Positions 26,099-33,039 of a DNA stretch of 33,039 bases are shown in pieces. The DNA lies in assembly GCA_001184395.1 (NCBI GenBank), contig LFLF01000030.1, positions 1 through 33,039 of the forward strand, written 5' to 3'. The notes under the pieces were generated by a model. That model made no database searches. It saw only the letters and a list, made by a program, of their open reading frames with translations, and was not told where the DNA came from. The position numbers and the translations under genes were made by a program. This DNA comes from Candidatus Paraburkholderia calva (GTDB taxonomy: Bacteria; Pseudomonadota; Gammaproteobacteria; Burkholderiales; Burkholderiaceae). Within the stretch, counting starts at the first letter, position 1. The number at the start of each line of letters is the position of its first letter.

Positions 26099-27368
26099 TC
26101 AGGCGGGAACGGCTTCTGTCTTCGGCGTCTTGTCGTGCTTGAGGATGAACTCGCGCAACTGCGGATACACCATCGCGCGCCAGCGGTGGCCGGAGAAAAT
26201 GCCGTAGTGGCCGGCTTTTTCCACCGTGAAATGGCGTTTGTGCTTGGCCGCGATGCAGGTGCACAAATCGTGCGCGGCGCGTGTCTGGCCGTTGTCGGAG
26301 ATATCGTCCAGTTCGCCCTCGATGGTGAAGAGCGCCGTTCTCTTGATGTCCTGCGGACGCACCATCTCGCCGTTCACTTCCCACGTGACTTCGGCCAGCC
26401 GAAACTCCTGGAACACGATGCGGATTGTTTCGAGGTAGTACTCCGCCGCCATGTCGAGCACGGCGTTGTATTCATCGTAGAAGCGGCGATGCTGTTCGGC
26501 GTCTTCATCGTCACCGCGCAGCAAGTTTTGATAGAAATCCCAATGGGCCGTCAGGTGGTGTTCGGGATTCATCGCGACGAATCCCGCGTGTTGCAGGAAG
26601 CCCGGATACACCTTGTGCCCCATGCCCGGGTAATTTGCCGGCACCGTGTAGATGACGTTGTTCTCGAACCACTCGAACGAGTGCTCGTTGACGAGCGAGT
26701 TGACCGAGGTTGGGCTGCGGCGCGCGTCGATCGGGCCGCCCATCATGGTCATGGTGCGGGGCGTGTCCTCCCGCGGCTCGCCATCAGCGAAATGGCCGCC
26801 AGCACCGGCACGGTAGGCTGACATACCGAGATCACGTGCAGATCCTTCGCGCCGATATGACGGGTAACTCCTGGATGTACTCGACGTAATCGTCCTGATG
26901 GAACGGGCCGTTCTCGATCGGCACCATGCGTGCGTCGAGCCAGTCGGTGATGTACACCTTGTGATCCTGCAATAGCATCTTCACGGTGTCGCGGAGCAGG
27001 GTCGAGTGGTGGCCCGACAAAGGCGCGCAGACCAGCACGATCGGCTCGTTCTTCAGCTTTGTGACGGTCGCGCTGTCGTTGGCGAAGCGCTTGAAGCGCA
27101 GCAGGCAGCAGAACGGTTTTTCGACGACCGTCTGTTCGACGATCGGAATGTTGTGACCATCCTTGACGATCTGATGAAGCTCGAATTCGGGCTTCTCGTA
27201 GTTCTTGCCGAGCCGGTAGAGCAATTCGTACGCGGCGGCGAGACGATTGGAACCAGGCACACAGGCAAGCGGACTGGCCGGGTTCACAAAGGATTTGGAA
27301 GCGGCCTGGGCCCAGGCTGTGAGGGGAGACAGCATGGCCCGCTGGAATTCGTGAATTTGATAGAGCAT
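26099..27368 (-). pseudogene. phaZ: Intracellular polyhydroxybutyrate depolymerase, two frameshifts
   Basis: ATG 27368 opens MLYQIHEFQRAMLSPLTAWA, as in Ralstonia/Burkholderia PhaZ1. The body contains PIVLVCAPLSGHHSTLLRDT, KVYITDWLDARMVP and HQDDYVEYIQE. Near 26860 the frame shifts to DLHVISVCQPTVPVLAAISL, carrying the nucleophilic Cys that replaces the lipase-box Ser in this family. Near 26775 it shifts again to TMTMMGGPIDARRSPTSVNS, and the C-terminal catalytic His region (EKAGHYGIFSGHRWRAMVYP) follows to TGA 26099-26101. The full length would be about 420 residues. The enzyme mobilises stored polyester; two indels around the active site should abolish it. Confidence 0.93.
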
Positions 27369-27778
27369 GGTTGCCCCAGTAGCTCCGGTTGGAACCGGTT
27401 TTCCCGTCGAGCCCGGACATATGCCCGGCAAATGTCCCGACGGCTTTCCACGATCCCCGAGTCCCGGCGGCTGTTGCCGCGTCACGAGGCAGTCTTGATG
27501 CAATGCTTCTTTACTGCAACGACATGCGGTCTTGCGTGGCGGATGAGGCCGGTTTGCTTCGGCGAATTGCAGATGTCATTCGACACTTAACGGCCGTTGA
27601 GCAGCAAACCTGAGTCGAACCCGCAATATTTTCCGCATAACCGGCAGAACATTCAACAACACTGTTTAATTTACCGGTTTTCTGTAACGCAACAACACAT
27701 CAACGTATTTTGTGCGTTGCACCAATGTTAGCGTCTGACGATGAAACTGCCAACTGCATAAACACTTAAATCGACACT
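27369..27778. other. Gene-free, A/T-rich upstream region of phaZ
   Basis: About 410 bases between the phaZ start and the GH15 end. Bases 27620-27780 are clearly richer in A/T than the surroundings and may hold the phaZ promoter, but I could not fix a -35/-10 pair. No gene is recognisable. Confidence 0.4.
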
Positions 27779-29663
27779 TCACTGTCGTCCGGAGGCGGCG
27801 TCCATGACCGCGTCCGAGCGTGTTTGTGCCGCTGGGTCTTGGCTGCCGTCGCCGGACGGCTGTCCGGTTGCCTTGGCCATCTCTTCCTCGACCCGCATCA
27901 GGTTCAAGCCCGTATGCACCAGAGCGACGTGCGTGAACGCCTGCGGGAAATTGCCGACCATCCGTTTGGCGACTGTCTCGTATTCCTCCGCCAGCAGGCC
28001 AACGTTGTTCGCCAGGCCGATCAGACGCTCGAACATGTCGTGCGCTTCGTCGAGCCGGCCTTGCAGCGCCAGGTTATCCACCAGCCAGAAACTACAAGCC
28101 AAAAACGTGCCTTCTCCCGGCGGCAGGCTGTCGTCGACCTGAGTCGTGTGCGCTTGACCAGACCATCGTGCGTCAAAGTGGTCTCGATCGCATGTACGGT
28201 TCCGGTCACACGCGGATCATTCGACGGCAAAAAGCCGAGCAGCGCGATCAGGAGCAGGCTCGTGTCGAGCACGTCGCTGCCGTAGGCCTGCACGAAGGAG
28301 TTGAGCTCCGGATTCCAGCTCTTCTTCAGCACCTCGGCACGCACGCGGGCGCGCATCTCGCGCCAGTGATCGATCGGGCCGGGCAGATCGAACGTCTCGG
28401 CCGATTTGATCGCGCGGTCGTAGGCGACCTACGCCATGACCTTCGAAAACGTGAAATGCTGCTGACCGCCGCGCGTCTCCCAGATGCCTTCGTCGGGCTG
28501 CTGCCAGATGGTGTCAAGGTGTTGCAACATGGCGCACTGCATCGACCATGCTGTTTCATCGCTTTGCAGGCCGCGACGCGTGCGAGATGCAGCGCGTTCA
28601 TCACTTCGCCATAGACGTCGAGTTGCAACTGCTGCACCGTGCCGTTGCCGATGTGCACCGGTGCCGCGCCCTCGTACCCCGGCAGCCATGTAATCTCGTA
28701 CTCGGGCAAGCGCCGTTCGCCCGCGATGCCGTACATGATCTGGATCTGCGTGGGCGAGCCCGCCATCACGCGGCCCAGCCAGGCCCACCAGGCGCGCGCT
28801 TCGTCGTAATAGCCGCCGCGCATCATGGCGAGGAGGGTGATGGTGGCGTCGTGCAGCCAGCAGTAGCGATAGTCCCAGTTGCGCGTGCCGCCCAGTTGTT
28901 CGGGCAGCGAAGTGGTCGGTACCACGACGATGGCACCGGTCGGCTCGTAGGCGAGCGCCTTGAGCCGTGATGAGCGAGCGGCGGACGGCAAGCGCGTAGC
29001 GGCCTTTCAGTTCGCTCTGGCCGGACCATTCGCGCCAGAGGTTTTCGGCGCGCGCCAATTGCGTATGCGGATCGTGTGCAGGCGGCAGACGGAGATGCGA
29101 GGGCGAATAGCACAGTGAGAACCGCACGCGCTCGCCTTCGCTCACATCGAAGCAGGCGGTCGTGCGCGTGTTCTTGCCGACCAGGTCGACCGGCGTGCGC
29201 AAGACGGCGAGATCGGGTCCGACGATCGCGCGGATGCCGCTGTCGTCCGGCAGACGGCTGACCCACGGCGTCGCCGCGCCGTAGTCGAAGCGCAGCACCA
29301 GTTCCATCTATCTTTATGCGCGCCGTGCTGCGTTTGCCGATCACGATACGCACCAGTTCAGAATGACCGTTGCGCGACGGCATGAAATCGATCACGGTGA
29401 CCGCACCCTAAGGTGTATCGAAATCGGTCTCGAGGATCAGCGTGTCGCCGCGATAGCGGCGGCGGATGATGGGCGATTCGCTGTCGGCTATTTCGGGTGC
29501 GAGCAGCCATCGGCCGTATTCAGGCGTGCCGAGCAATGCGGCGAAGCACGCCGCGGAGTCGAAGCGCGGCCAACAAAGCCAGTCGACGGAACCGTTGCGT
29601 CAAATCAGGGCTGCGGTGTGGCCGTCGCCGACCATTGCGTAATCTTCAATCGGTGCCTGGCAT
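27779..29663 (-). pseudogene. Glycoside hydrolase family 15 (glucoamylase/trehalase-like), heavily decayed
   Basis: The probable start at 29663 (ATGCCAG) is one base out of frame with APIEDYAMVGDGHTAALI. TGA 29600-29602 and TAG 29408-29410 interrupt RNGSVDWLCWPRFDSAACF and the part before VTVIDFMPSRNGHSELVRIV. Frame changes follow near 29320, near 29000 (into LPEQLGGTRNWDYRYCWLHD, the conserved catalytic-domain motif), near 28540 and near 28110. TAG 28429-28431 follows FSKVMA where the family has Trp. The C-terminus (ACSFWLVDNLALQGRLDEAH) ends at 27779. GH15 proteins of this type hydrolyse alpha-glucans or trehalose. The original protein would be about 620 residues. Three stops and at least four indels make it one of the most decayed loci here. 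Confidence 0.92.
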
Positions 29664-30110
29664 AAGCAAATGTCTTCCTGCTGCTGGCGGCGCAATCGAG
29701 CATCAAGCGATCGAGCGCAGATGCGCCGCGGGTTGCACGAAAATCTCGCGGCTTCCGAGCCGTTCGATGCCGCATGGCGTGCGCCTCGTGCATGAGGCGC
29801 GTCATGCTTCCTTCTGGCCGCATTTCGCATTTTGCCGCAATCGTTCGGAGCGAGCAGCAAACGCGGCCGATGCGCGCCAATTTCCGCGCGCGGCTGCGGC
29901 GCGATGCCGCACCTCTTTGGCGGAGAAGCGCTAGCGCGACGGCGTTCCCGGACGGGCTACGCCGGCTTTCACCATTGCCCGGATTTTTCGACTGATGTTT
30001 AGAATCAAGCTTCGTGTAATGTGAATGCAAGAAAGAAGCGCGGTCGCTCAGGATTCGGGCAATTAGCCGTTTCAGTTCGTCTTCAACGTCACGTTTCGAG
30101 GAACAGAACC
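29664..30110. other. Gene-free stretch upstream of the GH15 remnant
   Basis: About 450 bases with several medium-length frames of arginine/serine-rich, low-information sequence on both strands. I recognise no domain. It may hold eroded gene remains or promoters for the flanking divergent genes. Confidence 0.4.
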
Positions 30111-30359
30111 ATGCTTCACCCGTCGAGAGCCGACTGCATCGCCATCCTGTCCGCTGCGAGTCGCATGAGTGAGGCCGACTCGCTCCTCGCGCTCGATCAC
30201 ACACGGCTCGGCCTGTCGCGCAACGCGATGGTCAACGCCGCGGTGTTTCTCACCGAACGCGGCTGTTTCAGCAAGTACACCTTCGGCGCGAGCGGTTTCT
30301 CGGTCGGCGCGCTGTCGCTGCAAGGGCGCATGCGTCTCACGCAACTCGCCGACGGCTGA
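30111..30359 (+). CDS. Small hypothetical protein (82 aa)
   Basis: ATG 30111 has GAGGAA at 30098-30103, a good ribosome site at a suitable distance. The 82-residue product has a helical first half (DCIAILSAASRMSEADSLLA) and a second half with FLTERGCFSKYTFGASGFSV and LQGRMRLTQLADG, reminiscent of a winged-helix wing, but I do not recognise the family. There is no signal peptide or membrane helix. The gene lies alone between the GH15 remnant and a convergent DUF3096 gene. Coding is supported by the ribosome site and by a GC-rich third codon position; the function is unknown. Confidence 0.6.
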   Translation: MLHPSRADCIAILSAASRMSEADSLLALDHTRLGLSRNAMVNAAVFLTERGCFSKYTFGASGFSVGALSLQGRMRLTQLADG

Positions 30360-30513
30360 TCTGTCCCGCCGCCAGGCTTTTTTCGATGCCTCATTCCTTA
30401 AAGCGCCGCACATCGCGCAGGCGCGACCACGCGCGCCAGCATGGAACCGCCGGCGCGAATCTGCGTCACAAAACAGGCGTGCGTGTTCCCGGTGCGGCCA
30501 GGCTTACGTTTCG

Positions 30514-30666
30514 TCAGAAGTGCATGCCGCCCATGCCGAACAGACCGATCAAGCCGATGACGATCAGATAGATCGCCACGATGATGTTCAGCAATTGCGG
30601 CATCACGAGTATGAGAATGCCCGCGATCAGCGAGACGAGCGGGCCCAGGCTTACGTGGATGGTCAT
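30514..30666 (-). CDS. DUF3096 small membrane protein (50 aa)
   Basis: An intact 50-residue protein from ATG 30666. Nearly all of it is two hydrophobic helices joined by a short turn: LGPLVSLIAGILILVMP, then LLNIIVAIYLIVIGLIGLFG, followed by MGGMHF. This matches the DUF3096 family of tiny inner-membrane proteins of unknown function. It is convergent with the 82-residue gene at 30111 and divergent from the lactonase gene at 30890. Confidence 0.85.
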   Translation of the reverse strand: MTIHVSLGPLVSLIAGILILVMPQLLNIIVAIYLIVIGLIGLFGMGGMHF

Positions 30667-30889
30667 CGCAGCAGCTTCTTTCTTGTTGGTGTGATGGCTT
30701 CGAAACTTCGGACGGGCCGGTGGTGCGCCGGCGCGCATCGGTGTATTGCTTCGGTGATGATCCGTTTGCGATGACAGTGGCCCGACGCCCGACGCTGGGA
30801 GCAGAACTTGCTCAGTCAGCACGTTCGAAGGGCCTGCAACGCCGGCGCCCACGCACGTTGCCCCTTGAATAACAAGCTGCAAAAAGACA

Positions 30890-32245
30890 ATGAGGAGATT
30901 TCATGCATTCGTGCTCATCACCCTGTTCCCCGCGCACGACGACATCGCCGTCGGTGCCGGGCAAGCAACGCGCCAGCTCAGGTCATGCCACTCCACGCGT
31001 CGCCTGCGCGGGCTATGGTCGAAAGCTTGCGCATTGACGCTCGTGCTTGCCGCCGGGCAAGCGTTCGCACAGACACCGGCCAGCGCGCCGTCGACCGGCG
31101 CGAGCGGCGGACCGGTCGTGTCATCCTCGGGCGGACTTGTCTACGACTTGCTGATCGGCACTTACACAGGCGGCGGCAAGAGCGAGGGCATCTACGTCTA
31201 TCGTTTCGATACCGGTAGCGGCGAACTTACGCGCATCGCGTCGGCGCAAACGGTGAATCCGTCGTATCTCGTCGTGAGCCGTGACCGCAATTACGTGTAC
31301 GCCGTGAACGAATGGCCCGGCGACAACGGCCCGGCCTCGCAGCGCGGTGGCATCAGCGCGTTTCGCTTCGATCGCGCGAGCGGGCAGTTGTGCCTCATCA
31401 ACCGTGTGTCGTCGGACGGCAACGACCCGTGCTATCTGTCGATCTCGCCGGACGGCAAGTATCTCCTCACGGCGAATTATTCGGTCGCGGCGAATCCCGG
31501 CGGCAGTTTCGCGGTATTCCCGCTCGCGGACGATGGCCATGTCGGCGCATCTGTGCTGACGGTGCATCACGAAGGCGGCGGCCCGGTGAAGGGGCGGCAG
31601 GACAATTCGCATGTCCATTCGACCGTGTTCTCGCCGGACGGCAAGTATCTGTTCACGCAGGATCTCGGCGTGGACAAGGTGTTTTCCTACCGCTATACTC
31701 CCGATCCGTCCGACAGCAAGCGCGGCCTGTTCAGTCCGACGGAATCGCGCTATACGCCGATCAAGGCGGGCTCGGGTCCGCGACACCTCGTGTTCGACGC
31801 CACCGGCAAGCACGCCTACCTGACCACGGAGTTGAACGCGGCGGTCACCGTGTTCGATTATCACGACGGCAAGCTGACCCAGGTGCAAACGCTGCCGATG
31901 ACTGCGCCCGGCTTCAAAGGCAAGATCGGCGGCGGCGCGATCCATCTTTCGCCTGACGGACGCTTCCTTTATGCGACCAATCGCGGCGACGTCAATCAAC
32001 TGGTGCAGTTCTCCGTCGATTCGTCCAACGGCCATCTGAAACTCGTGAAGCGTTATTCGACGCTCGGCAAGACGCCGCGCGAATTCGCGATGGACCCGAG
32101 CGGGCGCTGGCTCATCGTCGGCAATCAGGACAGTGACAGCGCGTATTTCTTCCGCCGCGATCCGCAGACGGGCGATCTCGCGTCGGACCCAAAACAGTTG
32201 TCGATCGGCTCGCCGGTCGATTTCAAGTTCGTGTCTCCGTCGTGA
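30890..32245 (+). CDS. Lactonase-family beta-propeller protein (6-phosphogluconolactonase/YbhE type)
   Basis: A 451-residue frame from ATG 30890 to TGA 32243-32245. From about residue 80 it is a seven-bladed propeller with repeated blade motifs (CYLSISPDGKYLLTANYSV, HSTVFSPDGKYLFTQDLGV, IHLSPDGRFLYATNRGD) and the conserved LLIGTYTGGGKSEGIYVY opening. ALTLVLAAGQAFAQ near residues 47-60 is a signal-peptide core with a cleavage site, so export is likely. The N-terminus is doubtful: the only good ribosome site, GAGGAG at 30892-30897, serves ATG 30903 in another frame that stops at 31035-31037. A frame change near 31030 may have separated the true start from the signal core. The propeller itself is undamaged. 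Substrate unproven. Confidence 0.82.
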   Translation: MRRFHAFVLITLFPAHDDIAVGAGQATRQLRSCHSTRRLRGLWSKACALTLVLAAGQAFAQTPASAPSTGASGGPVVSSSGGLVYDLLIGTYTGGGKSEGIYVYRFDTGSGELTRIASAQTVNPSYLVVSRDRNYVYAVNEWPGDNGPASQRGGISAFRFDRASGQLCLINRVSSDGNDPCYLSISPDGKYLLTANYSVAANPGGSFAVFPLADDGHVGASVLTVHHEGGGPVKGRQDNSHVHSTVFSPDGKYLFTQDLGVDKVFSYRYTPDPSDSKRGLFSPTESRYTPIKAGSGPRHLVFDATGKHAYLTTELNAAVTVFDYHDGKLTQVQTLPMTAPGFKGKIGGGAIHLSPDGRFLYATNRGDVNQLVQFSVDSSNGHLKLVKRYSTLGKTPREFAMDPSGRWLIVGNQDSDSAYFFRRDPQTGDLASDPKQLSIGSPVDFKFVSPS

Positions 32246-32311
32246 AGTATGTGCGTGTGAAGTAAGACTCAGGCCATCGCCACAACGGCAAGGTTCCGCA
32301 GTCCGATCACG

Positions 32312-32842
32312 ATGAAATAATACTGATTAAGGCAGTTATCGTTTCATTGGCGTGCGTGCCGCTCGCAGCTTTCGCGGCGTCGCCGGAGGCCGCCAACGCC
32401 GGCGGCGGCCAGTGCGACTACAAGTGTGACTGGATGTCGTCGGCGTGCGAATGCGTGATGCGCGTCGCGCACGACGGCACCTGGGACCTGTATCTGACCG
32501 GCTACGGCTGGCACATCGATGGCTTCGACAATCGCAGCGAGTTGAATCCGTGGTCGTACGGCGGCGGGGCAGGCAAGCACTGGACGGACGCGGACGGCAA
32601 TGAAGACATCCTGTTCGTGTTCGCTTTCTCGAACTCGCATCACAACTTCGAGCCGATCGGCGGCTACGCGCGCCAGTGGTACACGAAGCCCGTGCTCAGC
32701 GGCTTGCAGGCGGGCGGCGGGTATTTCATCGGCATTACCGCGCGCAGCGACGTCGTGCATTGCTGATGGGCACCATCATTCCGCGCATTCCCGGCCTGAA
32801 CGACGGCGACATCGCGTTCTTCTGGGACGCTACAAGTTCTAG
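32312..32842 (+). pseudogene. pagP: Lipid A palmitoyltransferase PagP, decayed
   Basis: ATG 32312 is followed by two extra bases (AAATAATA) that break the frame before the signal peptide VIVSLACVPLAAFA. The barrel then reads TWDLYLTGYGWHIDG (catalytic His region), NPWSYGGGAGKHWTDADGNE and FAFSNSHHNFEPIGGYARQW, where the usual Asp-Ser pair appears as Asn-Ser. After GITARSDVVH (about 32757) roughly 25-30 residues seem to be missing before TIIPRIPGLNDGDIAFF. A final shift gives GRYKF and the stop TAG 32840-32842. PagP adds palmitate to lipid A in the outer membrane. The identification rests on motif order; the size of the deletion is estimated from memory of the family. Confidence 0.82.
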
Positions 32843-33039
32843 CAGGCTGTTGAAATACCCTCTACGCGGGTCATCTTACGCGGATCATCTGATTGGGAGT
32901 GGCAAACTGGGCGGGGCAAACGTTGAATCAAGGAATCGAACGACACTGAGACCGAAACGATGCGCAGAGCAGACGGCTACACCGAATTGATGTTCATGAT
33001 GACCACGCTGGATAACTTGGTTCCGGCCAATCACCCGCT
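32843..33039 (+). mobile_element. Left end of an insertion sequence (cut by window edge)
   Basis: The sequence GCAGGCTGTTGAAATACCC at 32843-32861, directly after the pagP stop, resembles the terminal inverted repeat of IS1182/IS5-like elements, and a transposase start lies about 120 bases further in. The right end is outside the window, so the inverted repeat and target duplication cannot be checked. CTAG at 32839-32842 could be the target site. Confidence 0.7.
32960..33039 (+). CDS. DUF772-type transposase, N-terminal 26 residues (cut by window edge)
   Basis: ATG 32960 opens MRRADGYTELMFMMTTLDNL followed by VPANHP, the characteristic start of transposases of the IS1182/IS5-like group with a DUF772 N-terminal domain and a DDE catalytic domain. 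The frame is open to the window end. It differs from the IS5-group transposase at the left edge, so at least two IS families are present. Confidence 0.8.
   Translation, partial: MRRADGYTELMFMMTTLDNLVPANHP

Noticed and set aside
31121-32035. 304-codon frame antisense to the lactonase
   Set aside because: Shadow of the propeller gene with repetitive Arg/Ala/Val composition only.
1411-32842. All frame breaks treated as sequencing errors
   Set aside because: Clean long genes lie between broken ones, and many lesions are nonsense substitutions. Some single homopolymer indels could still be errors, so this is not excluded for the PhzF, aminotransferase and small repeat genes.
1-33039. CRISPR array, tRNA, rRNA, phage or defence island
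   Set aside because: No regularly spaced repeats, no tRNA-like cloverleaf with flanking features and no phage or defence gene families were recognised on either strand.
1-33039. The two edge IS elements as copies of one IS
   Set aside because: The left transposase tail is of the IS5 group (KVRYRGLAKN), while the right start is the DUF772/IS1182-like type, and their visible ends do not match.

Overview
The window looks like a high-GC betaproteobacterial chromosome of the Burkholderia/Paraburkholderia/Caballeronia group. This rests on my recognition of gene families and their local order: rsxB-nth-DUF1841, a DUF3311 plus sodium:solute symporter pair, an intracellular PhaZ of the cysteine-nucleophile type, and a MocR regulator divergent from a glyoxalase-like/EamA/aminotransferase/RidA/PhzF cluster. 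No database search was possible.

The dominant feature is gene decay. About half of the window consists of recognisable genes that cannot be read through: nineteen loci carry internal stops, frameshifts, truncation or small deletions. Interleaved with them, about 9 kb of genes are completely clean: htpG, transaldolase, nth, rsxB, ubiC, a DNA glycosylase, two cytochromes c, a TetR regulator, RidA, a PhnB-like protein, DUF1841 and a few small proteins. This two-class pattern, the many apparent Trp-to-stop changes and the IS fragments at both ends suggest a host-restricted or recently bottlenecked lineage, for example a leaf-nodule Caballeronia-type symbiont. A poor assembly is the main alternative.

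Layout. 1-925: right end of an IS5-family element abutting the N-terminal remnant of a membrane sensor (probably a diguanylate cyclase). 1411-7500: a decayed catabolic cluster (PhzF, RidA, PLP aminotransferase, EamA exporter, glyoxalase-like protein, all minus strand) divergent from its MocR-type regulator, with only RidA intact. 7492-8025: a broken HEMTH metallopeptidase-like gene. 8216-10176: htpG and its terminator. 10174-12610: a small repeat protein (frameshifted), then an ATGA-coupled ubiC - DNA glycosylase - spermidine-synthase-like operon whose last gene is broken. 12682-14682: promoter, DUF3311 and MctP-like symporter (both broken), terminator. 14746-18847: broken FUSC transporter, intact PhnB-like protein and transaldolase, broken BenE. 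18865-21580: a minus-strand MoxR ATPase - GNAT - VWA unit, all three broken. 22052-25937: the best preserved block, with two periplasmic cytochromes c, DUF1841/nth/rsxB and a TetR regulator. 26099-29663: broken PHB depolymerase and GH15 glucoamylase-like genes. 30111-32245: two small proteins and a seven-bladed lactonase. 32312-33039: decayed pagP with a second IS element starting at its stop codon.

Functionally, protein folding, DNA repair, ubiquinone entry, redox maintenance and the pentose phosphate pathway are preserved. Uptake of organic acids and aromatics, storage-polymer mobilisation, polysaccharide hydrolysis, lipid A palmitoylation, efflux and the MoxR/VWA unit are lost. I found no CRISPR array, tRNA, rRNA, phage or defence island.
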